Shown: piece after piece, positions 17,606-26,926 of the stretch | Layout of the letters: each line of letters opens with the position of its first letter | Position numbering within the stretch: position 1 is the stretch's first letter | NCBI RefSeq assembly: GCF_004570385.1 | Contig: NZ_SPQL01000001.1 | Coordinates: forward strand, 186,001 to 250,000 | DNA from: Blastococcus sp. CT_GayMR19 | Lineage (GTDB): Bacteria > Actinomycetota > Actinomycetes > Mycobacteriales > Geodermatophilaceae | Length of the DNA: 64,000 nt | Direction: 5' to 3' | Position numbers and translations under genes: made by a program | Notes under the pieces: model-generated | Database searches by the model: none | Seen by the model: only the letters and a program-made list of their open reading frames with translations | Told to the model about the DNA's origin: nothing

Positions 17606-18568
17606 TCACGGGCCGGTGGTCACGCCGATGAAGTCGAGCACCTCGGCGGCCACCCGGTCCGGGACCTGCATCTGCGGCAGGTGTCCGACGCCGGCCAGCT
17701 CCACGTACTGCCAGCGCGGGTTCCGCGCGGCGACGTCACGGGCCGCGGTGACGGGGACCAGACGGTCCTGGTCGCCCTGGATCATCAGTACGGGCGCGGC
17801 GACCGCCGACATCGCCGCCCGGTAGCTCCTCGGGGCGGCCAGCAGGCGGAGCAGCGAACGGGCAGCCGCCAGGAAGGCCTTGTCCATCCCCTCGACGTCC
17901 CGCCGCTCCTCGATCAGGGTCACCGACCGGTCGATCACCTCCGCCGGCACCGAGTCGGGGTCGACGCCGCACAGCTGGAGGAGCTCCCGGACGCGGCGCA
18001 GCGGCGTCTGCCGCTGACGGCGGAGCCTGAGCACCCGCTCACCGACCAGCGGGAGCGCGTACAGGGCGAAGCTGGCGGCCACGAGGGGGTCCGGCTTGCC
18101 GCGCGGACCGGGGACGGCGGCGTCGAGGAGCACCACACCGCTGACGGCCTCCGGCGACCGGGCAGCGGTGAGGATCGAGATCATCCCGCCCATGGAGTTG
18201 CCCACCAGGAAGGCCGGCGTCCCGGCGACCTCGGCGAGGAACCGGTCGAGCACCTCGACGTTGGCCTGCACCGAGGCACGTCGTCCGCCCGGTTCACTGC
18301 GGCCGAAGCCGGGCAGGTCGATCGCCAGGATGCGGGTGTGCGGCCGCAGCAGGGGGGCGAGCAGGTCCCAGTTCAGATGGGATCCACCCAGGCCGTGCAC
18401 GAGCACGACGGTCGGGCCGTCGTCGGGGCCACCGAAGTCGATGTAGTGAACCGGCCCGTCCAGGTCGACGGTCCTGCTGTCCCCGGGCGCAATCCGCTCC
18501 GGCCGTGTCGCCTCCGTCACCCTCGGCGTCCCTTCGCTGTCGATCGGCGGTTTCTCGTACGGTGACAC
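17606..18568 (-). CDS. alpha/beta hydrolase
   Basis: A 320-residue alpha/beta hydrolase from a GTG at 18568, converging nearly end to end on the SDR gene. Motifs in order: VVLVHGLGGSHLNW, AIDLPGFGRSEP, nucleophile elbow GNSMGG (Ser125), acid candidate in IQGDQDRLVP and a late His in GVGHLPQMQ. Asn replaces the usual His before the nucleophile, which occurs in some family members. It lies beside the WS/DGAT–SDR pair and a lipase-like gene. The substrate is unknown; haloalkane dehalogenase is unlikely because the nucleophile is Ser. Confidence 0.87.
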   Translation of the reverse strand: MSPYEKPPIDSEGTPRVTEATRPERIAPGDSRTVDLDGPVHYIDFGGPDDGPTVVLVHGLGGSHLNWDLLAPLLRPHTRILAIDLPGFGRSEPGGRRASVQANVEVLDRFLAEVAGTPAFLVGNSMGGMISILTAARSPEAVSGVVLLDAAVPGPRGKPDPLVAASFALYALPLVGERVLRLRRQRQTPLRRVRELLQLCGVDPDSVPAEVIDRSVTLIEERRDVEGMDKAFLAAARSLLRLLAAPRSYRAAMSAVAAPVLMIQGDQDRLVPVTAARDVAARNPRWQYVELAGVGHLPQMQVPDRVAAEVLDFIGVTTGP

Positions 18569-18753
18569 GCCGCGGCGCGGGGGGCGGGACCGGGTTCCCC
18601 CTCGGCCGGGCTGCCACCAACCGGAACGTCACCGCCCCATATGACGCAGGACACATTTAGGCAACATGTGCCCGCGCTGCGTTACGACGACGTGTGAGCC
18701 AGGGGTCATCTTGGTACACGTCCGTACCAGACGCTTCGCAGGTGGAGGACGAT

Positions 18754-19560
18754 GTGGCACAACGGCAGGACGACGGCCCGGCACTCCCCCTCTACCTCAC
18801 CGAGCCCGGTCGGGCGATGGCCGACTACGGCCTCTACCTGGCCGCCCTACCGCTCGCGCCCAGCCTTCCGCGGGGGGACGAGCACCCGGTCCTTGTCCTG
18901 CCCGGTTTCCTGGCGGACGACATGTCGACGCGGGTCCTGCGCAGCCGGCTCCGCCGGCTCGGCTACCGGGTGCACGGCTGGGGCCTCGGCCGCAACATCG
19001 GCCCGACCGCGTCCTGCATCACGGGCATGCGCGACAAGCTGAGCTACCTCAACGACCGCTACGACCGGCCCGTCACCCTGATCGGCTGGAGCCTCGGCGG
19101 CATCTTCGCCCGCGACCTCGCGCGCCGCACCCCTGATGCGGTGCGCCAGGTGATCACGCTGGGCAGCCCGTTCCGCCTCGCCCGGCACAGCCAGAGCCGC
19201 GCCACGAAGGCGTTCGACCGGTACTCGCACCTGCACATCGAGCACCGCAGCCTCCCGCTGGAGTCGGAGTCGGTGCCGCTGAGCGTGCCGGCGACCTCGA
19301 TCTACTCGCACTACGACGGGATCGTCCACTGGCAGACCTGCCTGGACACCCCGGGTGAGCGCTGCGAGAACATCGCCGTCATGGCCAGCCACCTGGGCCT
19401 CGGTCACCACCCGGCCGCCATCTGGGCCGTCGCCGACCGGCTGGCCCAGCCCGAGGGCACGTGGAAGCCCTTCAAGGCGCCGCTCTACCTGCGCCCGGCC
19501 TTCCCGAAGCCCGCGACGCCGGCCCCCTGCGACCCGGTCGAGACCACCACCGCCGCCTAA
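18754..19560 (+). CDS. alpha/beta-fold lipase-like hydrolase
   Basis: A 268-residue protein resembling actinobacterial lipase/acetyltransferase-like hydrolases. GTG 18754 was chosen because GGTGGAGG lies five bases upstream; an in-frame GTG at 18694 would add 20 residues without an obvious ribosome site. HPVLVLPGFLADD forms the oxyanion loop, GWSLGG holds Ser113, and the acid/His region is SHYDGIVHW and MASHLGLGHHP. No signal peptide is seen. It is transcribed toward a shared hairpin terminator. With the neighbouring hydrolases it fits neutral-lipid or ester turnover, which is inference. Confidence 0.82.
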   Translation: MAQRQDDGPALPLYLTEPGRAMADYGLYLAALPLAPSLPRGDEHPVLVLPGFLADDMSTRVLRSRLRRLGYRVHGWGLGRNIGPTASCITGMRDKLSYLNDRYDRPVTLIGWSLGGIFARDLARRTPDAVRQVITLGSPFRLARHSQSRATKAFDRYSHLHIEHRSLPLESESVPLSVPATSIYSHYDGIVHWQTCLDTPGERCENIAVMASHLGLGHHPAAIWAVADRLAQPEGTWKPFKAPLYLRPAFPKPATPAPCDPVETTTAA

Positions 19561-19574
19561 TCCGCCCGGACGCA

Positions 19575-19608
19575 GAGCGGGCCCCGGCGATGTCGCCGGG
19601 GCCCGCTC
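19575..19608. terminator. bidirectional hairpin terminator
   Basis: A 16-bp perfect stem: GAGCGGGCCCCGGCGA (19575–19590) and its complement (19593–19608), with TG between, so the real loop is about four bases. It sits between the converging lipase-like and beta-helix genes and can serve both. There is no clear T-run, as is common in high-GC actinobacteria. Confidence 0.8.
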
Positions 19609-19620
19609 CGTTCCCGGGAA

Positions 19621-20499
19621 CTACCGGCCGGTGTTGACGAACTTGATGCACTGGCCCTGGTTGCGGAACTCGGGGTTGCGGTTCTTCCAGCCGCTGCCCT
19701 TGCAGTCGGCGGCGGTCGTGGGGACGACGTACTCCTCGTCGGTGCGCCGGTCCAGCACCGTCATGTCGTTGTTGGCCGCACTGAGCGCAGCGACCGAGGG
19801 ATAGCGCTCGGCATCCGTGTTGAGGAAGATCACGAAGCCCCACTCGCTGGGCTGCGACGCGTTGCCGGACCGGCTGTCGCGGAACGTGAAGTTCGCGTTG
19901 TCGATCAGGAAGTCGCCCTTGGTGTCGTGGACGGTGTTGCCGGCGATCGCGCCGGTCCCGTTCGGGTTGAGGTACGCCCCGGAGCGCATCGAGTAGAGGG
20001 TGTTGCCGGTGACGGACAGGCCGCTGATCGACCCCTGGGTCACGATGCCGCGGTTGGTCACCCACCCGCTCATGGGCCCCGGCTGCTCCGGGCCGTGGAT
20101 CGTGTTGCCGGACAGCGTGACGTCGTCGGCGCCGATCTGGACGAACTCCTGGGCGTACGCGATGTCGCTGGTGATCGTCAGGTTCGCCAGCGTCGCGCCG
20201 GCACCGCTCACGAGGAACGTGATGGCGTTCGCGGTCTGGGTGACGATCGCGCCGGGCCCGCCGGTGACGGTGACGTCCTTGCCGACGGTCGTGGTCCCGG
20301 CGACGGTCAGCGGACCGCTCACGCGAACGGTGTCACCGGCGGAGGCGGCGTCCACGGCGTCCTGGATCGTGGTGAAGGCGCAGCCCGACGAGCAGACGCT
20401 CGTCGTCTCCGCGGCGATCGCGGGGGCCACCAGGCCACCCGCCGCCAGCGTGCCCGTGGTCATGATGCTTGCTGCGAGTGCTGCGCGAGAGAGCTTCAC
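19621..20499 (-). CDS. secreted right-handed parallel beta-helix protein
   Basis: A 292-residue exported protein. GTG 20499 gives VKLSRAALAAS followed by a hydrophobic stretch and a cleavage site near PAIAAE (about residue 30). The mature part opens FTTIQDAVDAASAGDTVRV, the usual first coil of pectate-lyase-like helices, and repeats short strand units (DVTVTGG, TLANLTITS, VTLSGNTI, LSVTGNTL, IAGNTV). Four Cys are present, two near each end, possibly forming disulphides. It may be a polysaccharide-active or surface protein, but no catalytic site was recognised. It stands alone beside a tRNA gene. Confidence 0.78.
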   Translation of the reverse strand: MKLSRAALAASIMTTGTLAAGGLVAPAIAAETTSVCSSGCAFTTIQDAVDAASAGDTVRVSGPLTVAGTTTVGKDVTVTGGPGAIVTQTANAITFLVSGAGATLANLTITSDIAYAQEFVQIGADDVTLSGNTIHGPEQPGPMSGWVTNRGIVTQGSISGLSVTGNTLYSMRSGAYLNPNGTGAIAGNTVHDTKGDFLIDNANFTFRDSRSGNASQPSEWGFVIFLNTDAERYPSVAALSAANNDMTVLDRRTDEEYVVPTTAADCKGSGWKNRNPEFRNQGQCIKFVNTGR

Positions 20500-20749
20500 G
20501 TGCTGGTTCCCGAATGGTCGATCCGTCAGGCACGACGTCGTCGCCGTGCAGGGTTCCCGGGCCGCTGAACGCATGGCGCAGTTCGCGCAGCTCAGCGCGG
20601 CGGGCCACGGCGCACGCCGGCCTCACAGGGAACGGCGCCGACGCTACAGGTGCGCTCAGTGACAGGCCAGTCACGCACCGCAAGGTCACCTCGGGGCGAC
20701 AGGTGTCCCAGCCGCCTCTGGGTGCACGGACGCCGAATGGCGGAGTGGG
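20500..20749. other. intergenic region, no gene seen
   Basis: About 250 bp between the beta-helix start and tRNA-Val. It should hold the promoter of the beta-helix gene. No credible reading frame or strong hairpin was seen. Confidence 0.4.
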
Positions 20750-20821
20750 TGGGCGCGGCAGGGTTCGAACCTGCGACCGCTCGCTTGTAAGGCGAGAGCT
20801 CTACCGCTGAGCTACGCGCCC
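20750..20821 (-). tRNA. tRNA-Val (anticodon TAC)
   Basis: Reads as a full cloverleaf on the minus strand: acceptor GGGCGCG/CGCGCCC, D arm AGCTCAGCGGTAGAGCT, anticodon stem CTCGC/GCGAG with loop CTTACAA (anticodon TAC, Val), and T arm GCAGGTTCGAACCCTGC. The discriminator is A. CCA is not encoded. 72 nt. Confidence 0.95.
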
Positions 20822-20891
20822 GGCGCGCCCAGGGTAGGTGCCCTGGGCGGCGGGTCCGGGACGGAGTGACGGCACCCCAGCCGGACTGTGG

Positions 20892-21353
20892 TCAGGCGGC
20901 CAGCCTGCCGACCGCGTCCTTCCAGCCCGACTGCTCACGGACGTCGCCGGGCTGGTTGGCCTCGGCGAAGGCGACCGTGCCGTCGGCATCGATCAGGAAC
21001 GTGGCGCGCAGGGCCATGCCGGCCTTGTCGTTGAAGACGCCGTAGGCCTGGGCGGTGGCGCCGTGCGGCCAGAAGTCGCTGAGCAGCGGGAAGTCGAAGT
21101 TCTCCTGGGCCTTGAAGGCCTTGAGGGAGAAGACCGGGTCGGTGCTGACGGCGAACACCTTCACTCCGGCGTCGGTGTAGACCGCGAGCTCGTCGCGCAG
21201 CTGGCAGAGCTCGCCGGTGCACAGTCCGGAGAAGGCGAACGGGTAGAAGACCAGCAGCACGGGTGTGCCGCGCAGGTCGGCCAGGGAGACGACCTGCTTG
21301 TCCTGGTCGGGAAGGCTGAAGTCGGGGGCGGCGTCGCCGACGGAGAGGGTCAT
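20892..21353 (-). CDS. ahpE: AhpE-like peroxiredoxin
   Basis: A 153-residue thiol peroxidase that reduces hydroperoxides. MTLSVGDAAPDFSLPDQD is the standard first strand. The active site is FSGLCTGELCQLRD, with the peroxidatic Cys first and a second Cys five residues later. M. tuberculosis AhpE, a 1-Cys enzyme, has Asp at that second position, so this copy could form an internal disulphide as PrxQ/BCP proteins do. Arg in LRATFLIDADG completes the site. It lies next to DUF3052 and aceE, the same order as in mycobacteria. Confidence 0.9.
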   Translation of the reverse strand: MTLSVGDAAPDFSLPDQDKQVVSLADLRGTPVLLVFYPFAFSGLCTGELCQLRDELAVYTDAGVKVFAVSTDPVFSLKAFKAQENFDFPLLSDFWPHGATAQAYGVFNDKAGMALRATFLIDADGTVAFAEANQPGDVREQSGWKDAVGRLAA

Positions 21354-21368
21354 GCCCCCGATCGTCCC

Positions 21369-21788
21369 TCAGCGGCGGGAGCGCGCAGCCTTCGGGGTGA
21401 CCAGCCGGATGCCCGACCAGTCCTTGGCCGCGGAGATGCTGCTCGTCTGGGACAGGCCCGCGGTGGGGGCCGCCTCGGTCACGTCGCCCGGCTCCACGTG
21501 GCCCGGCCGGCCCGACTTGGGCACGAGCAGCCACACGACGCCGTCGTCGGCCAGTGAGCCGATCGCGTCCACCAGGGCGTCGACGAGGTCGCCGTCGTCC
21601 TCGCGCCACCACATGAGGACGACGTCGGCCACCTCGTCGGTGTCCTCGTCGACCATCTCGCCGCCCGACAGGTCGATGACGGCGTCGCGCAGGTCCTCGT
21701 CGGCGTCCTCGTCCCAGCCGAGCTCCTGCACGACCATGCCCGGCTTGATGCCCAGCCGGGCCGCCATGCCGGCGCTGTCGACGCTCAT
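21369..21788 (-). CDS. DUF3052 family protein
   Basis: A 139-residue acidic protein, the actinobacterial DUF3052 family of unknown function. ATG 21788 has GGAGG upstream. It opens MSVDSAGMAARLGIKPGMVV, has an Asp/Glu-rich middle (GWDEDADEDL, GEMVDEDTDE) and strands VVLMWWREDDGDL and VVWLLVPKSGRPG, and ends in a short basic tail. In mycobacteria the same gene lies between ahpE and aceE, as here. The frame stays open far upstream, antisense to aceE, but that is an artefact of GC content. Confidence 0.88.
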   Translation of the reverse strand: MSVDSAGMAARLGIKPGMVVQELGWDEDADEDLRDAVIDLSGGEMVDEDTDEVADVVLMWWREDDGDLVDALVDAIGSLADDGVVWLLVPKSGRPGHVEPGDVTEAAPTAGLSQTSSISAAKDWSGIRLVTPKAARSRR

Positions 21789-22196
21789 CCCTGCTGCTCC
21801 TCCATGGGTGTTACTGCTCCTGACGGTTCGTGGGGTGGATGGTGCCCTGTCCGGGCGCCGATCGCTCGTGGACGCGCTCCGGGTCCGGATGCGTCGTGCC
21901 GACCGGTCGAGGGAAGAGCGGGACGGATGCGGGGCTGCGGAGGACCGACACGACCAGCGGGCGGCTTCCCCGCAGCCTGGCCATGTCACCCCTCTCGCCC
22001 TCGTCACACCATCGCCGGCCGTGCGTCCGGCACGCCGGGCCATCGTTGGCGGAAGCGTAGGGCATGCCCCGGCTGGCGCAAGCCTGCCCGGTTCGCGGCG
22101 GCTGCGGCGGGCGTCCCCAGGCGCGGAACCGGAAGCAGCAGACGGAATCCGTGATCCCATGTGACGCCGACGACCCGGACGGGAGACGATGGGCAC
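21789..22196. other. divergent promoter region of DUF3052 and aceE
   Basis: About 410 bp between two outward-facing genes. It should hold both promoters and the aceE leader. No credible protein gene, tRNA or known riboswitch was recognised. Several GC-driven frames cross it on both strands. Confidence 0.5.
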
Positions 22197-25001
22197 ATGA
22201 GCGCACCGCAGCAGTCGGACGGGGACCCCGCCCGCGACACAGGAGCCCCCCGGGCGGTCATCACCGACGGGCTCCCCAGCCAGCTCCCCGACATCGATCC
22301 CGACGAGACGCAGGAGTGGCTGGACTCCCTCGACGCCGTCGTCGGTCATGCCGGCCGGGACCGCGCCCGCTACCTGATGCTGAGGCTGCTCGAGCGCAGC
22401 CGGGAGCAGCAGGTCGGCGTCCCCGGCCTCCGCAGCACCGACTACATCAACACCATCCCGCCGGAGCGGGAGCCGTGGTTCCCGGGCGACGAGCACGTCG
22501 AGCGCCGCATCCGGGCCTACATCCGCTGGAACGCCGCGATCATGGTCCACCGCGCGCAGCGGCCGGGCATCGCCGTCGGCGGGCACATCTCCTCCTACGC
22601 GAGCTCGGCCTCGCTGTACGAGGTCGGCTTCAACCACTTCTTCCGCGGCAAGGACCACCCCGGCGGCGGCGACCAGATCTGGTTCCAAGGGCACGCCTCC
22701 CCCGGCATCTACGCCCGCGCCTTCCTCGAGGGCCGGCTCACCGAGCACCAGATGGACGGTTTCCGGCAGGAGGTCAGCCACCCCGGCGGCGGCCTGTCCT
22801 CCTACCCGCACCCGCGGCTGATGTCGGACTTCTGGGAGTTCCCCACCGTCTCGATGGGCCTGGGCCCGCTCAACGCCATCTACCAGGCGCGGTTCAACCG
22901 CTATCTGCACGGCCGCGGCATCAAGGACACCTCCGACCAGCACGTCTGGGCGTTCCTCGGCGACGGCGAGATGGACGAGCCCGAGTCGCTCGGCGCGATC
23001 GGCCTGGCCGCCCGCGAGGAGCTCGACAACCTGACGTTCGTCATCAACTGCAACCTGCAGCGCCTCGACGGGCCGGTCCGCGGCAACGGCAAGATCATCC
23101 AGGAGATGGAGTCGTTCTTCCGCGGCGCCGGCTGGAACGTCATCAAGGTGATCTGGGGCCGTGAGTGGGACGCGCTGCTGGCCGCCGACCGCGACGGCGC
23201 GCTGGTCAACCTCATGAACCAGACGCCGGACGGCGACTACCAGACCTACAAGGCCGAGGACGGCGCCTACGTCCGCGAGCACTTCTTCGGCCGCGACCCC
23301 CGCACCCGCAAGCTGGTCGAGGGCATGAGCGACAAGGAGATCTGGGGCCTCTCCCGCGGCGGGCACGACTACCGCAAGGTCTACGCGGCGTTCAAGGCCG
23401 CCCAGGAGCACAAGGGCCAGCCGACGGTCATCCTCGCGAAGACGATCAAGGGCTGGACGCTGGGCAGCCACTTCGAGGGCCGCAACTCCACGCACCAGAT
23501 GAAGAAGCTGACCGCCGAGGACCTGGCGGCGTTCCGCGACCGGCTCTACCTGGACATCCCCGACTCGGCGCTCGACAAGACGATGCCCCCGTACTACAAG
23601 CCGCAGCCGGGCTCCGACGAGCTGGAGTACATGCAGGAGCGGCGCCGGCAGCTCGGCGGCGCCGTCCCGCGTCGGCGCTCGGAGTTCAAGCTGCTCAAGG
23701 CCCCGGACGACAAGGCCCTCGACCTCCTCAAGAAGGGGTCGGGCAAGCAGGAGGTGGCGACGACGATGGCGTTCGTCCGCCTGCTGAAGGAGCTGCTCAA
23801 GGACAAGGAGCTCGGCCCGCGCTTCGTGCCGATCATCCCGGACGAGGCGCGCACGTTCGGCCTGGACGCCCTCTTCTCGTCGCACAAGATCTACAACCCG
23901 GCCGGCCAGCGCTACACCTCGGTCGACCGGGAACTGATGCTGGCGTACAAGGAATCCACGTCCGGCGTGATCCTGCACGAGGGCATCAACGAGGCCGGCT
24001 CCACGGCGTCGTTCACCGCCGTCGGCAGCTCCTACGCCACGCACGGCGAGCCGATGATCCCGATCTACATCTTCTACTCGATGTTCGGGTTCCAGCGGAC
24101 CGGTGACGGCTTCTGGGCCGCGGCCGACCAGATGACCCGGGGCTTCGTCCTCGGCGCCACCGCCGGCCGGACGACGCTGAACGGCGAGGGGCTCCAGCAC
24201 GAGGACGGGCACTCGCTGCTCCTCGCGCACACCAACCCCGCGGTCGTGTCCTACGACCCCGCCTTCTCCTACGAGCTGGCCCACATCTGCAGGGACGCGC
24301 TGGTCCGGATGTACGGCGAGGACCCCGGCGGCCCGCTCGGCGGGCACCGGTCGCCCGACGTCATGTACTACCTGACCGTCTACAACGAGCCGATCGCCCA
24401 GCCGGCCGAACCGGAGAACCTCGACGTCCAGGGCGTGCTCGCGGGCATGTACCGCTACGCCGAGGGGCCGCAGCTGGACGGCGCGAAGGCGCAGATCCTG
24501 GCGTCCGGCGTCGCGGTGCCGTGGGCGATGCGGGCCCAGGAGCTGCTGGCCAACGACTGGAACGTCTCGGCGGACGTGTGGTCGGTGACCTCCTGGGGTC
24601 AGCTGCGCCGGCAGGCCGACGAGGTGGCCGAGCACAACCTGCTGCACCCCGAGGAGGAGCCGCAGGTCCCCTACGTCACCTCCCGGCTGCAGGAGGCACA
24701 GGGCCCGGTCATCGCGGTGTCGGACTGGATGCGGGCCGTTCCCGACCTCATCGCCCCGTACGCGCCGCACGGGATGCAGTCGCTGGGGACGGACGGATTC
24801 GGCCTGTCCGACACCCGCCCGGCGCTGCGCCGGCACTTCCACGTGGACGCCGAGTCGGTCGTCGTCCGCACGCTGGCCTCACTGGCCGACTGGGGTCAGC
24901 TGGACCGCGACGTGGTCCGCCAGGCCGTCGAGAAGTACAAGATCCGCGACGTGCAGGCCGCGCCGGAAGAGGAGCGGTCCGACCCCAGCCCTGCCACCTG
25001 A
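22197..25001 (+). CDS. aceE: pyruvate dehydrogenase E1 component, homodimeric type
   Basis: A 934-residue thiamine-diphosphate enzyme that decarboxylates pyruvate and passes the acetyl group to the lipoyl E2, feeding acetyl-CoA to the TCA cycle and fatty-acid synthesis. ATG 22197 lies 10 bases after [23 protein letters not shown] and [11 protein letters not shown] are E1p hallmarks. The ThDP motif begins GDGEMDE at 255–261 and ends [29 protein letters not shown] and the C-terminal [19 protein letters not shown] also match. The length fits AceE, not the alpha/beta type. The fatty-acid operon follows a few genes downstream. Confidence 0.96.
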   Translation: MSAPQQSDGDPARDTGAPRAVITDGLPSQLPDIDPDETQEWLDSLDAVVGHAGRDRARYLMLRLLERSREQQVGVPGLRSTDYINTIPPEREPWFPGDEHVERRIRAYIRWNAAIMVHRAQRPGIAVGGHISSYASSASLYEVGFNHFFRGKDHPGGGDQIWFQGHASPGIYARAFLEGRLTEHQMDGFRQEVSHPGGGLSSYPHPRLMSDFWEFPTVSMGLGPLNAIYQARFNRYLHGRGIKDTSDQHVWAFLGDGEMDEPESLGAIGLAAREELDNLTFVINCNLQRLDGPVRGNGKIIQEMESFFRGAGWNVIKVIWGREWDALLAADRDGALVNLMNQTPDGDYQTYKAEDGAYVREHFFGRDPRTRKLVEGMSDKEIWGLSRGGHDYRKVYAAFKAAQEHKGQPTVILAKTIKGWTLGSHFEGRNSTHQMKKLTAEDLAAFRDRLYLDIPDSALDKTMPPYYKPQPGSDELEYMQERRRQLGGAVPRRRSEFKLLKAPDDKALDLLKKGSGKQEVATTMAFVRLLKELLKDKELGPRFVPIIPDEARTFGLDALFSSHKIYNPAGQRYTSVDRELMLAYKESTSGVILHEGINEAGSTASFTAVGSSYATHGEPMIPIYIFYSMFGFQRTGDGFWAAADQMTRGFVLGATAGRTTLNGEGLQHEDGHSLLLAHTNPAVVSYDPAFSYELAHICRDALVRMYGEDPGGPLGGHRSPDVMYYLTVYNEPIAQPAEPENLDVQGVLAGMYRYAEGPQLDGAKAQILASGVAVPWAMRAQELLANDWNVSADVWSVTSWGQLRRQADEVAEHNLLHPEEEPQVPYVTSRLQEAQGPVIAVSDWMRAVPDLIAPYAPHGMQSLGTDGFGLSDTRPALRRHFHVDAESVVVRTLASLADWGQLDRDVVRQAVEKYKIRDVQAAPEEERSDPSPAT

Positions 25002-25016
25002 TCGCCGGGAACGGCA

Positions 25017-25038
25017 GTGGCCCGGGCAGCCGGGCCAC
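25017..25038 (+). terminator. hairpin after aceE
   Basis: A 9-bp perfect stem, GTGGCCCGG (25017–25025) and CCGGGCCAC (25030–25038), with loop GCAG, 16 bp after the aceE stop. The stem extends with a mismatch (GGCA/CGCC). No T-run. Confidence 0.6.
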
Positions 25039-25141
25039 CGCCGTCGGCGGCGGGGGTCGGCGTGCCTGACGGCCGCGTACCGGAAGGGGACGCCGGCCCG
25101 TACGGCCGCGTCGCGGACGTCGCCGACCTGCTTCGACGAGC

Positions 25142-26347
25142 TCAGGCGGCGAGGGCCTGCAGCGCCATCTGCGCGTAGAGCGCGACGCCGGCGGGCAGCG
25201 GCTCCTCGTCGAACACCACGAGATTGCTGTGGTTGGGCGGCGCGGTCTCGGGCTCCTGTCCCGGCGGGCAGGCCCCCAGGAAGGCCATCGCGCCGGGCAC
25301 CCGCTGCAGCACGTAGGAGAAGTCCTCGGCGCCCATCAGCGGCACCGGCATGAGGGACGTCGCCCGCTCGCCCAGCAGCGCGGTCGCCGTCTCCAGCACC
25401 TGGGCGGCGACCGCGGCGTCGTTGACCGTCACCGGATAGCCCTCCACGTGCTCGAACTCCAGTGTCATCTCGTGCGCCGCCGCGACGTGCGTGGCGACCC
25501 GCTGGACGGCGGCCACGACGTCCCGCCGGCGCTCCGCGGACAGGGTGCGGATCGTCCCTTCGAGGAACGCGGTGTCGGGGATGACGTTCGAGGTGGAGCC
25601 GGCCGCGATGTGCGCGACGGTCACCACCGCCGGGTCGAAGACGTCGACGCGCCGGGTGACCATCGACTGCAGGGCCAGCACGATCTCGGCCGCGGCCGGG
25701 ATGGGGTCGGCGGCGGCGTGCGGCATCGAGGCGTGGCCGCCCCGGCCGCGGACGGTCATCCGCCACTGGTCGGCCGCGGCCAGCATCGGGCCGGGCCGCA
25801 CGTTGATGCTGCCGCTGGGCAGGGTCGCGATCGTGTGCAGCGCGAACGCGCCGCTCACCGGCGCCGCCGGGACGACGTCGAGCAGCCCCTCCTCGAGCAT
25901 GAACCGCGCGCCGTGGAAGCCCTCCTCCCCCGGCTGCACCATGAAGACGACCTGGCCGGCCAGCAGGTCGCGGCGCTCGGCCAGCAACCGGGCGGCGCCG
26001 AGCAGCATCGCCACATGGGTGTCGTGCCCGCAGGCGTGCATGGCGCCGGGGATCTCCGAGGCGTACGGCAGGCCGGTGTCCTCGTGCACCGGCAGGGCGT
26101 CCATGTCGGCGCGGAGCAGGTACGTCGGGCCGGGTCGGGCCCCCCGGAGGACGCCGACCACCGAGGTCGTCGACGTCCCGGTGGTCACCTCGATGGGGAG
26201 GCCGGCGAACGCGTCGAGGACCGTCGCCTGGGTGCGCGGCAGGTGCAGGCCGATCTCCGGCTGGCGGTGCAGCGCGCGGCGCAGGTCGATGGTGCGGTCC
26301 GCGTCGTTGTAGGCGGCGGAGAGCAGGTCCGCGGCGCTGATCGGCAT
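25142..26347 (-). CDS. M20 family amidohydrolase (hippurate/N-acyl-amino-acid type)
   Basis: A 401-residue metallo-amidohydrolase that cleaves N-acyl amino acids or similar amides. ATG 26347 (MPISAADLL) is preferred to one three codons upstream. Motifs: RRALHRQPEIGL, LLRADMDALPV, MHACGHDTHVAML (metal-binding Cys/His at about 102–108), QPGEEGFHGA with the catalytic Glu, and GAEDFSYV near the end. A dimerisation domain occupies the middle (about 185–300). Length and motifs match hippurate hydrolase/IAA-amino-acid hydrolase relatives. The substrate is not known. It lies upstream-facing beside a pirin gene. Confidence 0.92.
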   Translation of the reverse strand: MPISAADLLSAAYNDADRTIDLRRALHRQPEIGLHLPRTQATVLDAFAGLPIEVTTGTSTTSVVGVLRGARPGPTYLLRADMDALPVHEDTGLPYASEIPGAMHACGHDTHVAMLLGAARLLAERRDLLAGQVVFMVQPGEEGFHGARFMLEEGLLDVVPAAPVSGAFALHTIATLPSGSINVRPGPMLAAADQWRMTVRGRGGHASMPHAAADPIPAAAEIVLALQSMVTRRVDVFDPAVVTVAHIAAGSTSNVIPDTAFLEGTIRTLSAERRRDVVAAVQRVATHVAAAHEMTLEFEHVEGYPVTVNDAAVAAQVLETATALLGERATSLMPVPLMGAEDFSYVLQRVPGAMAFLGACPPGQEPETAPPNHSNLVVFDEEPLPAGVALYAQMALQALAA

Positions 26348-26377
26348 GCACCCCACTCTCCCGCACGGGGCCGGAGG

Positions 26378-26926
26378 TCAGTGGTCGGCCCACGAGGGGC
26401 GGGCGGCATCGAGCTGCCAGACGAGCACCAGCCCCGGCTCCGCCACGATGCGGCCGGCCTGCTGCTCGACGACGACGCCGTCCACGCCCCGCGCGACGCG
26501 CAGCCCGGGGGGCACCTCGGCCGGCACACCGGGCGCCACCCGGTCCACCCACAGCCGGGCGTCCGGGCGGTCGAGGTCCAGCCAGCCCGACGCTCCGCGG
26601 TGCACCCGGTACGCGGGCGCCGCATCGGGCTCGGCGGCCCGCAGGTAGCACTGGAGGACCCGCGCGCCGGCGTCGCCGGCGATCTCGTCGTGGTCCAGAC
26701 CCGACCCGGCCCGGAGGACGGCGACGTCGCCGGCGACCAGGTCCGCGCCGTCGGCCCACTCGTGGCGCAGCGCGCCGCTCAGCACGACCGCGACGACGTC
26801 GACCGCCCGGTGGGCGTGCCGTCCGTACCCACCCCCCGGGGGCAGCCGGTCCTCCGCCAGCCGCAGCAACGGGCCGAGCGCGCCGTCGCCGGGCGCCAGC
26901 ACCACGCGCTGCTCGAGCCCCGTCAC
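26378..26926 (-). CDS. pirin-like bicupin protein
   Basis: A 182-residue cupin of the pirin family. The N-terminal cupin has GRHAHRAVDVVAVVLSGALRHE and LRAGSGLDHDE, matching the pirin metal-site motifs (HPH…E and H in the GSG loop). The second cupin is short. The GTG start overlaps the stop of the PAP2 gene (GTGA), so the two are translationally coupled. Family members include quercetin dioxygenases and redox-sensing regulators; the role here is unknown. It is shorter than classical pirins (230–300), closer to the YhaK-like group. Confidence 0.8.
   Translation of the reverse strand: MTGLEQRVVLAPGDGALGPLLRLAEDRLPPGGGYGRHAHRAVDVVAVVLSGALRHEWADGADLVAGDVAVLRAGSGLDHDEIAGDAGARVLQCYLRAAEPDAAPAYRVHRGASGWLDLDRPDARLWVDRVAPGVPAEVPPGLRVARGVDGVVVEQQAGRIVAEPGLVLVWQLDAARPSWADH

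Noticed and set aside
21369-24842. A continuous minus-strand frame of 1157 codons crossing aceE
   Set aside because: Only the last 139 codons match a family (DUF3052). The rest is antisense to the well-supported aceE and has the His/Arg/Gly/Val composition of a GC-rich shadow frame.
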